DNA of 64,000 bases from Actinomycetaceae bacterium. GTDB taxonomy: Bacteria; Actinomycetota; Actinomycetes; Actinomycetales; Actinomycetaceae. Location: assembly GCA_030538185.1 (NCBI GenBank), contig JAUNUK010000004.1, forward strand, positions 62,001 to 126,000, written 5' to 3'. Of this stretch, positions 43,324 to 51,444 are shown piece after piece. How positions within the stretch are numbered: the first letter of the stretch is position 1; the number at the start of each line of letters is the position of its first letter. The notes beneath the pieces are model-generated. The model made no database searches and was not told the origin of the DNA. It saw only the letters and a program-made list of their open reading frames with translations. A program made the position numbers and the translations under genes.

Positions 43324-44789
43324 TGTGATGTCTCGGGACATCGTTCATATGTGAACCTACGTTTTTTTGGTGTGGTTTTCGTGTTTTTGTTTTTGATGTG
43401 TCGGGTCATTGTTCACGTATGTGTCAGGTGATAGTTCATAGGTATGTGTCGGGTCATCGTTCATTTTTTTGGTTGGTAGTTTGTGTCTGGGTTGATGGTG
43501 TGTTCGGCTAGTATTTCGCCGGTGTGTTGGTGGATGACGAGGGTGTTGGGGCCGTTGACCAGCAGGATGATGGGTGTTGTTTTCCAGGTTCGTCCAACGG
43601 CGAGGTGTTTGAGTTTTCCTAGGTGTCGTAGGGTGATGGTTCCGTTTTTGCTTACGGTGTCTAGTCGTATCCGGTAGGTGATGGCGTTGATAGTGATGCG
43701 TGGTTCAGCTTTTGGTTGCGTGTTGTAGCAGGTGGCGGGTGTTTGGCGGTTGAGTGCTCTGTGGGGGCGCTCATAGTTGTAGATGTGTTGGAATTTTTGT
43801 AGTTGCTGGTTGAGGGTTTGCAGGTCCGTGGCTGGGGGTTGGTGTGTGAGCCATTTTTTCAGTGTTTGGTGGTAGCGTTCGATTTTTCCTTGTGTGGTGG
43901 GATGTGCAGGTGCCCCATTTTTTTGTTTGATTCCCAGTTGGGCGATGTGGGATTCAAATGCGTTGGGTGAGGAGTTTCCTCCGTGGGCGTATCTGGTGGT
44001 GTAGATCAGTGCGTTATCGGTCAGTGTTGAGGCTGGTAGGCCATGTTGTTGGGCGGTGGTGTTGAAGGTTTGTATCACGGTTGGTGTGGTGACAATGGTG
44101 TGTGCTGAGGCGTGAAGCAGGTAGCGGGAGTGGTCATCAAGCCAGGAGATAATCTCTGCTACGTCACCGTCGTCTAGGGGCCAGTGGGTGACATCTGATT
44201 GCCACATGGCGTTAGGTTGTGGTGCTTGGAATCGGTGCCATGAACAGCGTGGTCGTTTTTTGGGTTCGTTCTTGGTTTTGCCTTCTTTTTTCAAAATCCG
44301 ATAGATCGTAGACAGACTTGGTGGCCTGTCACAGGCAAGACGAGCATGAATAGATGCCGCCCCAGCATCAAGACCTTGCATGCTCAAGGCCTGGTGTAAA
44401 TCAAGGATTTCTTGGCGTAATGCTGGTGGGGTGGCATGAGGACGGTGATGGGGTGCTCGTGAGCGTGGTTGTATGCCTGGTAGTCCTTGACGATCGTAGC
44501 GGTGTAGCAGGGTGTGTACCCATCTACGAGACACACCAAAACGCGTGGCTGCCACACTGATAGGCATATTGGCCTCACGGATAGCGATAACAATGGCCTC
44601 GTTACGAGTGGTGTCTTGCTGAACATATTGACTCATACCCCCCAACCCTGAACGATGACCCGACACATCCCACACCCACCCGCCAGTCACAAAACACGAA
44701 ACAAGACCACACACACCACCCCTTAAACACCCCACAACAATAAGAACGATGACCCGACACATATGTGAACTATGTCCTGACACCACACA
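43324..44789. mobile_element. IS481-type insertion sequence at the tRNA-Thr 3' end
   Basis: 1466 bases with ends TGTG...CACA and imperfect inverted repeats (left TGTGATGTCTCGGGACAT, right TGTGTGGTGTCAGGACAT). A 15-base direct repeat CCACAGGCGGCTCAG flanks it (43309-43323 and 44790-44804), taken as the target duplication. It carries one transposase. Each end has several 17-bp motifs like TGTCGGGTCATCGTTCA: at 43399, 43422 and 43447 on the left; 44649, 44744 and 44766 in reverse on the right. These are likely transposase-binding iterons. Confidence 0.88.
43461..44636 (-). CDS. IS481-family DDE transposase
   Basis: 391 residues from MSQYVQQDTTRNEAIVIAIR at 44636. An N-terminal helix-turn-helix (ISVAATRFGVSRRWVHTLLH) is followed by an rve integrase core with D in WQSDVTHWPL, D in STLTDNALIY and E in GKIERYHQTLK, spaced as in IS481/IS3 transposases. 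The C-terminal part has YNYERPHRALNRQTP, typical of the group. The frame stays open upstream through the IS end into the repeat array, but a start there would add a translated repeat and is unlikely. The stop codon overlaps an iteron. Looks intact. Confidence 0.93.
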   Translation of the reverse strand: MSQYVQQDTTRNEAIVIAIREANMPISVAATRFGVSRRWVHTLLHRYDRQGLPGIQPRSRAPHHRPHATPPALRQEILDLHQALSMQGLDAGAASIHARLACDRPPSLSTIYRILKKEGKTKNEPKKRPRCSWHRFQAPQPNAMWQSDVTHWPLDDGDVAEIISWLDDHSRYLLHASAHTIVTTPTVIQTFNTTAQQHGLPASTLTDNALIYTTRYAHGGNSSPNAFESHIAQLGIKQKNGAPAHPTTQGKIERYHQTLKKWLTHQPPATDLQTLNQQLQKFQHIYNYERPHRALNRQTPATCYNTQPKAEPRITINAITYRIRLDTVSKNGTITLRHLGKLKHLAVGRTWKTTPIILLVNGPNTLVIHQHTGEILAEHTINPDTNYQPKK

Positions 44790-44804
44790 CCACAGGCGGC
44801 TCAG
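44790..44804 (+). repeat. right-hand target duplication (tRNA-Thr 3' end)
   Basis: CCACAGGCGGCTCAG, identical to 43309-43323, which covers the last 12 bases of tRNA-Thr plus three downstream bases. The identity runs three bases further (TGT) if the IS ends are counted as shared. Fifteen bases is at the long end of duplications reported for IS481 elements. Confidence 0.85.
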
Positions 44805-45150
44805 TGTTGGATTGCGCGGCGATAATCCGCCGCGCGTCACTCGCGCTTTTGCGAAAAGTGCGATTTTCGCAAAAGCTAGTTCCAAAGACTGTGGGCAGAG
44901 CCTGAACGCATGGATTGCTTGCGCGTAGATGTCCGCGGCGCGTCAGTGTTGGATTGCGCCGCGATAATCCGCCGCGCGTCACTCGCGCTTTTGCGAAAAG
45001 TGCGATTTCCGCAAAAGCTAGTTCCAAAGACTGTGGGCAGAGCCTGAACGTATGGATTGCTTGCGCGTAGATGTCCGCGGCGCGTCAGTGTTGGATTGCG
45101 CCGCGATAATCCGCCGCGCGTCACTCGCGGAACACACGTGGGCAGAGCTT
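44801..45150. repeat. tandem 142-bp palindromic repeat array
   Basis: Two full 142-base units (44801-44942, 44943-45084) and a third cut off after about 45 bases (45085-45129), which jumps straight to the GTGGGCAGAGC block. Each unit contains GCGCGGCG/CGCCGCGC-type arms and a 13-bp stem GCTTTTGCGAAAA with TTTTCGCAAAAGC (44845-44857 with 44864-44876 in unit 1; one mismatch in unit 2). The array began right beside the tRNA before the IS landed. Related to 37677-37790. No protein is likely despite open frames. Confidence 0.9.
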
Positions 45151-45473
45151 GGAATGTGGGACTTTAGAGTTGTGCAATGGGACACGAAACGGTCACCCAA
45201 GGTTCGCGACTGGCATTAATGCTCCTTTACGTACACCTGTCTGTGTAGCTTTTTTCTTGCTGTTTTTACAATGTCACGCTCAGATTTTCATTAAATCTCC
45301 CACAAAATTTAGGGGTTATGTAAATTCGCTGCCGATATGTAGAACATTTTTGGGTAAGAAATAAATAACGATGTGATTGAACAGGTATCTAGGCTAAGAA
45401 AGAATCGGCTATTATTACTACAACGCTTCGTAATCTGTGACGCGCCAGTCACTCTCTTTGAGGAGGACCACTA

Positions 45474-45803
45474 ATGGCCAAAATTCAAAAAATCATTCTT
45501 ATCGACGATGTCGATCGTAGTAATGCCAGCGAAACCGTTTCTTTCGCAATTGACGGTGTCAACTATGAGATCGACCTCTCGGATAAGAATGCAAAAAAAC
45601 TGCGAGACACGCTTGCACCGTGGGCTGAAAAAGCTCGTAGAGTTGCAGGCCGCCGTCGTAGAGGCACAGGTCAAGCTGCCACGACTGCCTCACGTGAAGA
45701 AACCCAACGCATTCGCAAATGGGCACAAGATAATGGGTACAAAGTCTCAGACAGAGGTCGCGTATCTGCAAAAATTCGCGAAGCCTACGCAGCAGCACAC
45801 TAA
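45474..45803 (+). CDS. lsr2: Lsr2 nucleoid-associated protein
   Basis: 109 residues. N-terminal dimerisation half (MAKIQKIILIDDVD... VSFAIDGVNYEIDLSDKNAK) and C-terminal DNA-binding domain with the AT-hook-like core around IRKWAQDNGYKVSDRGRVSA, ending KIREAYAAAH. An actinobacterial H-NS-type protein that bridges AT-rich and foreign DNA. GAGGAGG-type ribosome site (TTGAGGAGGACC). The 323-base gap before it (45151-45473) is AT-rich, with TTGAAC at 45377 as a possible -35 box; such an AT-rich leader suits autoregulation. Confidence 0.96.
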   Translation: MAKIQKIILIDDVDRSNASETVSFAIDGVNYEIDLSDKNAKKLRDTLAPWAEKARRVAGRRRRGTGQAATTASREETQRIRKWAQDNGYKVSDRGRVSAKIREAYAAAH

Positions 45804-45836
45804 AACGATCCTCAAAGAAAAGAGTTACGAATAGCT

Positions 45837-46577
45837 ATGGCTTATACACTAATACTTCTGCGCCACGGCGAAAGCGAGTGGAATGCAAAAAACCTTTTTA
45901 CTGGCTGGGTTGATGTGCCGCTGTCTGAAAAGGGTGTAAAGGAAGCAACTCGAGGTGGGGAACTCCTCAAAGCAGCAGGAATTCTGCCAGATATTCTTCA
46001 TACATCAATGTTGAGGCGCGCCATCATGACTGCCAACCTCGCATTAGATGCAGCAGATAGGCATTGGATTCCAGTACACCGTTCTTGGCGTTTAAATGAA
46101 CGCCACTATGGCGCTTTACAGGGCCTCAATAAAAAAGAAACCCGTGATAAATACGGCGAAGACAAGTTTATGCAGTGGCGTCGTTCCTACGACACCCCAC
46201 CGCCAGAAATCGCCCTCGGGTCTGAATACTCGCAAGACGCCGACCCTCGCTATGCAGGCGAACCCATCCCCCGGACCGAGTGCCTCAAGGATGTCCTTGT
46301 CCGCGCCCTGCCGTACTGGGATTCTGCGGTCGTCCCCGACCTCAAGTCAGGTAAGACCGTCATGGTTGCCGCGCACGGCAATTCCCTGCGCGCCATCGTC
46401 AAACACCTGGATGACATGTCCGATGATTCCATCGCAGGACTCAATATCCCCACTGGCATCCCCTTGGTTTATTACCTGGATGAAGCCACTTTGAAACCAA
46501 CAAACCCCGGGGGTACCTACCTGGATCCTGATGCCGCAGCTGCAGCCATTGCCGCAGTCGCCTCTCAGGGCAAGTAG
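45837..46577 (+). CDS. gpmA: 2,3-bisphosphoglycerate-dependent phosphoglycerate mutase
   Basis: 246 residues. Phospho-His H10 in [10 protein letters not shown], then [27 protein letters not shown] and the second catalytic His in [10 protein letters not shown]. Interconverts 3- and 2-phosphoglycerate in glycolysis. Starts 33 bases after lsr2, so the two may be cotranscribed. A strong hairpin follows the stop. Confidence 0.97.
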   Translation: MAYTLILLRHGESEWNAKNLFTGWVDVPLSEKGVKEATRGGELLKAAGILPDILHTSMLRRAIMTANLALDAADRHWIPVHRSWRLNERHYGALQGLNKKETRDKYGEDKFMQWRRSYDTPPPEIALGSEYSQDADPRYAGEPIPRTECLKDVLVRALPYWDSAVVPDLKSGKTVMVAAHGNSLRAIVKHLDDMSDDSIAGLNIPTGIPLVYYLDEATLKPTNPGGTYLDPDAAAAAIAAVASQGK

Positions 46578-46600
46578 TTTTCGAAACCTACACAACCATT

Positions 46601-46647
46601 GACGAGGGCGAGGCGCTAGGACTCAAAACCTACGCCTCGCCCTCGTC
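46601..46647. terminator. terminator hairpin after gpmA
   Basis: Perfect 15-bp stem GACGAGGGCGAGGCG (46601-46615) with CGCCTCGCCCTCGTC (46633-46647); TAGG/CCTA extends it inward around a bulged base. CTTGTCTGTTTCC follows on the plus strand, a weak T-rich tail. It overlaps the last codons of the small minus-strand gene and probably ends transcription from both sides. The arms contain the CGAGGGCG core. Confidence 0.75.
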
Positions 46648-46836
46648 CTTGTCTGTTTCCTCCGCCTTGATCGCGAAGGCCGCCGGAATCCTCGTTTCCC
46701 CCCGACGCATAGCTGCAGCTGTCGTCAGGGCCTCACGTGCCGCCCACGAAGCCGCCTGGTTGGGGTTGCACTCCTCCTCGAGTGTGTCCTCGGTAAACTG
46801 GCGGCGTCGGCGGGTTAGGAAATCGTTGCCTGTCAT
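46630..46836 (-). CDS. small hypothetical protein
   Basis: 68 residues, hydrophilic: basic run LTRRRRQFTEDTLEEE near the start, Ala-rich middle, acidic end. AGGA lies nine bases before the ATG. It is divergent from carD and its 3' end lies in the gpmA terminator stem. No domain recognised. Its size, codon usage and ribosome site make it plausible, but a small leader or chance frame cannot be excluded. Confidence 0.45.
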   Translation of the reverse strand: MTGNDFLTRRRRQFTEDTLEEECNPNQAASWAAREALTTAAAMRRGETRIPAAFAIKAEETDKDEGEA

Positions 46837-46951
46837 GGAAGTCCTATCCGTAGCGCTTCTGCGTGTCAGCCAGACGAAAAATCGCCTTTAGAGTAGTCTA
46901 CGCTCCCGTGGTAGAATAGGGTCATCCGACTCTTGGGAGCTGTTGAGGAAT

Positions 46952-47434
46952 ATGACATTTACTGTTGGTGAAACTGTTGTCTACCCCCACCACGGGGCCG
47001 CCACAATCGAGGAAATCAAGTTACGCATCATCAACGGTGTTGAACGCGAATACCTGAAGCTTCGGGTCGCTCAAGGCGATCTTACGATCGAGGTCCCTTC
47101 GGCGAATGTCGACCTGGTGGGCGTGCGCGATGTTGTCGACAAACAAGGTTTGGAAGAGGTCTTTGAGGTCCTGAGGCAGCCTCACACTGAGGAACCCACC
47201 AACTGGTCCAGGCGTTACAAGGCGAATCTGGAAAAGATTTCCACCGGCGATGTCGTCAAGGTGGCCGAGGTTGTGCGCGACCTGTCCAGGCGCGAGGTCG
47301 ACCGCGGCCTATCCGCTGGCGAAAAACGTATGCTGGCAAAGGCTCGCCAGATTTTGGTCTCCGAGCTGGCCTTGGCTGAAAAGACCGAAGAAGACGCGGC
47401 AGAGGCCCGTTTGGACGAGGTCCTGGCTTCCTAG
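46952..47434 (+). CDS. carD: CarD RNA polymerase-binding transcription regulator
   Basis: 160 residues starting [20 protein letters not shown], the classic CarD N-terminus (RNA polymerase beta-binding Tudor-like domain, 1-60). The C-terminal helical domain includes [20 protein letters not shown] with the Trp that wedges open promoter DNA. Stabilises open complexes, mainly at rRNA promoters. A TTG nine bases upstream is a weaker start. carD ahead of ispD-ispF-cysS-rlmB is the standard actinobacterial order. Confidence 0.96.
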   Translation: MTFTVGETVVYPHHGAATIEEIKLRIINGVEREYLKLRVAQGDLTIEVPSANVDLVGVRDVVDKQGLEEVFEVLRQPHTEEPTNWSRRYKANLEKISTGDVVKVAEVVRDLSRREVDRGLSAGEKRMLAKARQILVSELALAEKTEEDAAEARLDEVLAS

Positions 47435-47487
47435 ATTTTTTGCCGAGGGCGGCCTGTCTTCGTGGCTGTGGCGTATCGCCTGATGAT

Positions 47488-48123
47488 TTATTGGTAAAAA
47501 GAGACGAAGGCGCGGTCCAACTGTTCTTTAGCTGAATCTAGTACCTGTGCAGCTGGGAGTGTGGCTGTCCCCTGTGCCCGAACAATGTCAAAGGCGTTGA
47601 AAGCCATGATGTTGGTGAACATTTCTTTCACATAGTAATGCTGCATTTCCAGTGGGGTGTACCTGTCGTTGTTCGTGTAGATGCTGCCGCTGGCCACCAG
47701 CAGCAGCATCTTGTAATCGTCGTTCATCAGCCCTTCAGAGCCGGTCTGCGTGTACCGGAAGGTTTCCCGAGCGATCAGGATGTTATCCATATAGTCCTTC
47801 ATTGCAGATGTGATCATAAAATTGTGCGTAGGTGCCGCGATAACGATCCTGTGATTGCGTTTGAACTGTTGAAGTAGCTGTTTTTGTGCGGCCTCGATCT
47901 CCAGTTCTTTAGCGGTCATTTCCCTGCCACTGGCCTGTGCTTCCCACATTGAGAGCATATTGGCGTCCAACCTGGGCACATTTGCCGCATAAAGATTGAG
48001 GATTTCTAGGTCTTTACGGTCAAAACGCCCATCGTATTTTTCTAAAAACATGTCCAACAGTTTTTGCGAAAAGTGTTCTTTGTTTCCCGGCGTGGGGTGG
48101 GTGTTTATAACCAAAGTCTGCAT
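47488..48123 (-). CDS. azoR: FMN-dependent NADH-azoreductase
   Basis: 211 residues of the flavodoxin-like AzoR/NQO family: MQTLVINTHPTPGNKEHFSQ start, FMN-binding APTHNFMITSAMKDYMDN and the late GSIYTNNDRYTPLE. Reduces quinones and azo compounds with NADH. It is inserted in reverse between carD and ispD and its codons are more A/T-ending than its neighbours, which suggests acquisition, perhaps from Firmicutes. No linked regulator. Confidence 0.88.
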   Translation of the reverse strand: MQTLVINTHPTPGNKEHFSQKLLDMFLEKYDGRFDRKDLEILNLYAANVPRLDANMLSMWEAQASGREMTAKELEIEAAQKQLLQQFKRNHRIVIAAPTHNFMITSAMKDYMDNILIARETFRYTQTGSEGLMNDDYKMLLLVASGSIYTNNDRYTPLEMQHYYVKEMFTNIMAFNAFDIVRAQGTATLPAAQVLDSAKEQLDRAFVSFYQ

Positions 48124-48220
48124 TGTGGGCTCCGTATGTCGTCAAAGAGCTCCATTATAGTGTTCGCAACCTTCACCTGCACAAACACGGCCCACTTGTG
48201 ACGGCCTCTTTTGGTGTCGG

Positions 48221-49294
48221 ATGTTTTATAGACTTGCGGACATGGACTTGAACATGTCGGCAGCAAAGGACTCTTCGCCCGCTTTGGCAGGGGCTTTGGC
48301 GGTTTTGACGGCTGCGGGCATGGGGACCCGGCTGGGCTTGGAGATGCCGAAGGCACTGGTTCCTGTGGGGCAGGCTGGTGTTCCGATGGTTCTGGCGGCT
48401 GCGCGCAGCATGGCTGCGTCGGGGCTGTTTCGTGCGATTGTTGTGACTGTCCCTCCAGGTTTTGAGTCCGATTTTCAGGCCCTATTCGACGCGGAAGGCG
48501 CCTGGGCCAATCCGAGCCCCGTGAGCCCAACAACGTCCCCCTCGAACAACAACGACACCTGCGAGCACCAACTTCACCCCGAACCCTTAGCACCCACCAC
48601 TAATGTGTCGATATTCCCCCCAGGTGACGAAATTTCGTCACCCTCGAACAACAACCAGCTGCTGGAATCACAAGATAAATCTGTATTGCAATCCGTGCCA
48701 TTTGTTGTAATTGTGGCGGGTGGGGCCTCGCGGCAGGCATCGGTTGCTGCTGGTCTGCAGGCCCTAGAGGCTTTTACACCCCAGGACAAGACCCCTGTTT
48801 TAGTTCATGATGCAGCCAGGTGTTTTACGCCTACGGCGGTTTATGACCGGGTTGTCAATGCCGTTCGTGCCGGCTACCGCGCCGTCATCCCCGTATTACC
48901 GGTGTCCGACACCATCAAGGTCCTCACCCCCAGTGCTAATGCGACCATGTTGCCTCGCGGTGACCAAACACCGTCACCCCAAGCTAACAACGACACACTA
49001 ACCACACCGCCCAGCCATGCACTGCCACTTTCACCCCCAGAATTAGTGGGTGGAACTGTCGACCGAAACACACTGCGGGCGGTACAAACGCCTCAGGGAT
49101 TTGAGTGGGGGCTGCTTGGGCGGGCACACCGTCAACTAACCGCCCTCGGCAATGAAGAAACTACTGCAGCCAGCGACGATGCTGGCCTGGTTGAAGCCTT
49201 GGGCGAAAAAGTTTGGATGGTCGAGGGCGCACCCGAAGCCATGAAGATAACAACCCCGTGGGACCTGGAAATCGCCAAAGCCCTGTTTGCGTAA
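48221..49294 (+). CDS. ispD: IspD 2-C-methyl-D-erythritol 4-phosphate cytidylyltransferase with two insertions
   Basis: 357 residues against about 230 normally. Core motifs are complete: AVLTAAGMGTRLGLEMPKAL (CTP-binding), VIVAGGASRQASV, VLVHDAARCF, VIPVLPVSDTIK, GTVDRNTLRAVQTPQGF and the late GAPEAMKITTPWDL. Two extra stretches, about 93-155 and 235-278, are Ser/Pro/Thr/Asn-rich and related to each other (see 48598 and 48934). Makes CDP-ME in the non-mevalonate isoprenoid pathway; IspF is 1.6 kb downstream. Start uncertain: ATGs at 48221, 48242 and 48254 all lack a clear ribosome site. Confidence 0.9.
   Translation: MFYRLADMDLNMSAAKDSSPALAGALAVLTAAGMGTRLGLEMPKALVPVGQAGVPMVLAAARSMAASGLFRAIVVTVPPGFESDFQALFDAEGAWANPSPVSPTTSPSNNNDTCEHQLHPEPLAPTTNVSIFPPGDEISSPSNNNQLLESQDKSVLQSVPFVVIVAGGASRQASVAAGLQALEAFTPQDKTPVLVHDAARCFTPTAVYDRVVNAVRAGYRAVIPVLPVSDTIKVLTPSANATMLPRGDQTPSPQANNDTLTTPPSHALPLSPPELVGGTVDRNTLRAVQTPQGFEWGLLGRAHRQLTALGNEETTAASDDAGLVEALGEKVWMVEGAPEAMKITTPWDLEIAKALFA
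48598..48660 (+). repeat. in-frame palindromic repeat inside ispD, copy 1
   Basis: CACTAATGTGTCGATATTCC followed by the perfect 20-base palindrome GGTGACGAAATTTCGTCACC (48623-48642) and CCTCGAACAACAACCAGC. The last block also appears just upstream at 48534-48552 (GTCCCCCTCGAACAACAACG). Together these make up insertion 1 of IspD and stay in frame. Confidence 0.75.
48934..48996 (+). repeat. in-frame palindromic repeat inside ispD, copy 2
   Basis: TGCTAATGCGACCATGTTGC, then GGTGACCAAACACCGTCACC (imperfect palindrome, 48959-48978), then CCAAGCTAACAACGACAC. It aligns base by base with copy 1 without gaps for over 40 bases, and is translated in the same frame: ANATMLPRGDQTPSPQANND against TNVSIFPPGDEISSPSNNNQ. 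Confidence 0.75.
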
Positions 49295-49409
49295 CCCAAC
49301 CAAGCCGCCAAGCCCGCAAACCCAACAAAACCCCGCAAAACCCCAGCCCACCATCACTACTAACGCCATTGTTTACTCAATCGCAACCAAAAAGAGCTAC
49401 GGTAAGCGG

Positions 49410-50825
49410 GTGAGTAATCCGCAAATCGCCGCAACTGTACGCCCAAAACTTCCTAGAGGATCGATCGTCAATAAACGCACGATGGCCTGGTCATTTTGGG
49501 ACTGGGGTTCTGCGGCCTTCAACGCCGTAGTCACGACCTTTGTGTTCTCGACCTTCTTGGTCTCTGACGGAGTTTTCACATCCACAGAGGACGCAAACAA
49601 GGCTCTATCTCTTGGTTTGTCTGTTGCCGGCCTGATCATTGCCCTGCTGGCCCCCATCACAGGACAGCGCTCTGACCGGCAAGGGCGCGGCACCCTGATG
49701 CTTGGCGTCTTTACTTTCGCGGTGGTTGGCTGCATGTTTTTGATGTTCTTTGTGGCGCCCGATTCACCGCTGGGTCTGTCGAAGATCCAATCCCTGTGGC
49801 TGGGCATCGGCCTGCTGGGGTTGGGCAATATCTTCTTCGAATTCGCCTCCGTCAACTACAACGCCATGTTGGGCCGCATTTCGACGCCCAAAACCATGGG
49901 CCGAGTCTCTGGCCTGGGCTGGGGCATGGGCTACGTCGGCGGCATTGTCCTGCTGGGCATACTGTTGATCGCCTTCATCATGCCTGATGTAGGCCTATTT
50001 GGCGTCACTGGCGAAAACGGCCTACACGTGCGGGTTTCGGTTGTCTTCTCGGCGCTGTGGTTTGGGCTTTCAGCTCTACCAGTTTTGCTCATGATCCGAG
50101 GACGGAAAGTACAAGACCGCGAAAGCTCGGTCGAGGGCGCAGCCCCTGAAGCCTCCAAGAACGCACCACAAGGCCGCGAGTCGATTATCACGTCCTACAA
50201 GCTGCTGATTCGCACGATTATCGGCCTGGCGAAACGCTCACCTCACACCTTGTTTTTCCTTATTTCTTCGGCGGTGTTCCGCGACGGGCTTGCCGGTGTC
50301 TTTACCTTCGGCGCCATCATCGCTGCATCAGTTTTTGGTTTTTCGACTACCGAGGTCATGCTCTTTGGCATTGCAGCCAATGTCGTTGCCGGTATCGCGA
50401 CAATCGCTTTCGGTTATCTGGATGATGTGATTGGCCCCAAGCGCGTCATCATCTTGTCGCTGGTTTCTATGCTGGTGTGTGGGATGACGATTTTCTTCCT
50501 GCACGAGGGCGGAAAAACCATGTTCTGGATTTTCGGTCTGCTGCTGTGCATCTGGGTTGGCCCGGCACAATCAGCGTCGCGTTCCTTCCTAGCTCGCGTC
50601 ATCCCTGAGGGTCGCGAGGGTGAGGTCTTCGGCTTGTATGCGACGACTGGGCGTGCGGTTTCTTTCCTGTCTCCCATGTTGTATGGCGTAGCGATCGGGG
50701 TTGGCGCGCTGGTGATGGGCCCAGGGGCGGATGCAACCTATTGGGGAATCTTGGGGATCATGGTCGTGTTGTTTGCTGGCCTCATGCTGTTGTTGCCGGT
50801 GAAGCAGATTACCTCGACACACTAA
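49410..50825 (+). CDS. MFS transporter, UMF1 family
   Basis: About 471 residues from a GTG at 49410, with about 12 membrane segments. MAWSFWDWGSAAFNAVVTTF at the start, the SDRQGRG loop after helix 2, and FLARVIPEGREGEVFGLYAT later are typical of the UMF1 (Atg22-like) group. Substrate unknown. The frame is open back to a TTG in the ispD end, but that stretch is Pro/Lys-rich low-complexity DNA like the ispD insertions. It separates ispD from ispF. Confidence 0.85.
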   Translation: MSNPQIAATVRPKLPRGSIVNKRTMAWSFWDWGSAAFNAVVTTFVFSTFLVSDGVFTSTEDANKALSLGLSVAGLIIALLAPITGQRSDRQGRGTLMLGVFTFAVVGCMFLMFFVAPDSPLGLSKIQSLWLGIGLLGLGNIFFEFASVNYNAMLGRISTPKTMGRVSGLGWGMGYVGGIVLLGILLIAFIMPDVGLFGVTGENGLHVRVSVVFSALWFGLSALPVLLMIRGRKVQDRESSVEGAAPEASKNAPQGRESIITSYKLLIRTIIGLAKRSPHTLFFLISSAVFRDGLAGVFTFGAIIAASVFGFSTTEVMLFGIAANVVAGIATIAFGYLDDVIGPKRVIILSLVSMLVCGMTIFFLHEGGKTMFWIFGLLLCIWVGPAQSASRSFLARVIPEGREGEVFGLYATTGRAVSFLSPMLYGVAIGVGALVMGPGADATYWGILGIMVVLFAGLMLLLPVKQITSTH

Positions 50826-50908
50826 TGCGTGTGGACACCCAACCCGTCTGACACTTTTGTGACATCGCATCCTCGGTATTCACACATTGCCTGGCTAGAC
50901 TGACATCC

Positions 50909-51391
50909 GTGACTATTCTTAGGATCGGCCAAGGCTTTGACACTCACGCCTTCGACTCCCCCGAATCCCAACGCCCTATGTGGCTTTGTTGTCTGTACTG
51001 GCCGGACATCACAGGTTTGGCTGGTCACTCAGATGGGGATGTGGCCGCCCACGCCTTGTGTGACGCCTTGCTGGGCGCGGCCGGCCTGGGCGATTTGGGG
51101 TCAAACTTTGGTGTGGACCGCCCGGAGTTCAAGAATGCCAGTGGCGAGACCTTCCTCGGCGCAGTGCGCACCATGCTTTCCGAGGACGGCTGGTCGGTCA
51201 TCAATGCCACAGTCAGCGTGATCGGCAATGAACCCCGCATGGGCCCGCGTTACGAAGAGTGCCGCGCGCGCCTGTCGGACCTGGTGGGTGCCCCAGTTGC
51301 GGTGTCGGCGACTACGACCGATCACCTGGGGGCCTTGGGGCGCGGTGAAGGCTTAGCCGCTATGGCGACTGTTTTATTAGAGCGCAGTTAA
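50909..51391 (+). CDS. ispF: IspF 2-C-methyl-D-erythritol 2,4-cyclodiphosphate synthase
   Basis: 160 residues from a GTG. Metal ligands D11 and H13 (GQGFDTHAF) and H48 in GHSDGDVAAHALCDALLGAA; then IGNEPRMGP and the C-terminal SATTTDHLGALGRGEGLAAM. It cyclises CDP-ME-2P in the same isoprenoid pathway as IspD. The loop between residues 16 and 38 (DSPESQRPMWLCCLYWPDIT) is unusual, with two adjacent Cys. Confidence 0.95.
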   Translation: MTILRIGQGFDTHAFDSPESQRPMWLCCLYWPDITGLAGHSDGDVAAHALCDALLGAAGLGDLGSNFGVDRPEFKNASGETFLGAVRTMLSEDGWSVINATVSVIGNEPRMGPRYEECRARLSDLVGAPVAVSATTTDHLGALGRGEGLAAMATVLLERS

Positions 51392-51444
51392 TAGCGCAGT
51401 TACTATAATCAACTCAGATATTTAGAACCGAAGGGATGTACACG

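Noticed and set aside
43248-44804. Prophage or integrative element at the tRNA gene
   Set aside because: Only a DDE transposase is present; no tyrosine integrase, excisionase, phage or conjugation genes are seen.
44637-44885. N-terminal extension of the transposase into the repeat array (474-residue version)
   Set aside because: The added residues are translated palindrome and IS end; the internal ATG at 44636 gives the normal helix-turn-helix start.
44770-45200. Short open frames in the 142-bp repeat array
   Set aside because: They translate the same palindrome repeatedly and lack independent start signals; treated as repeat DNA.
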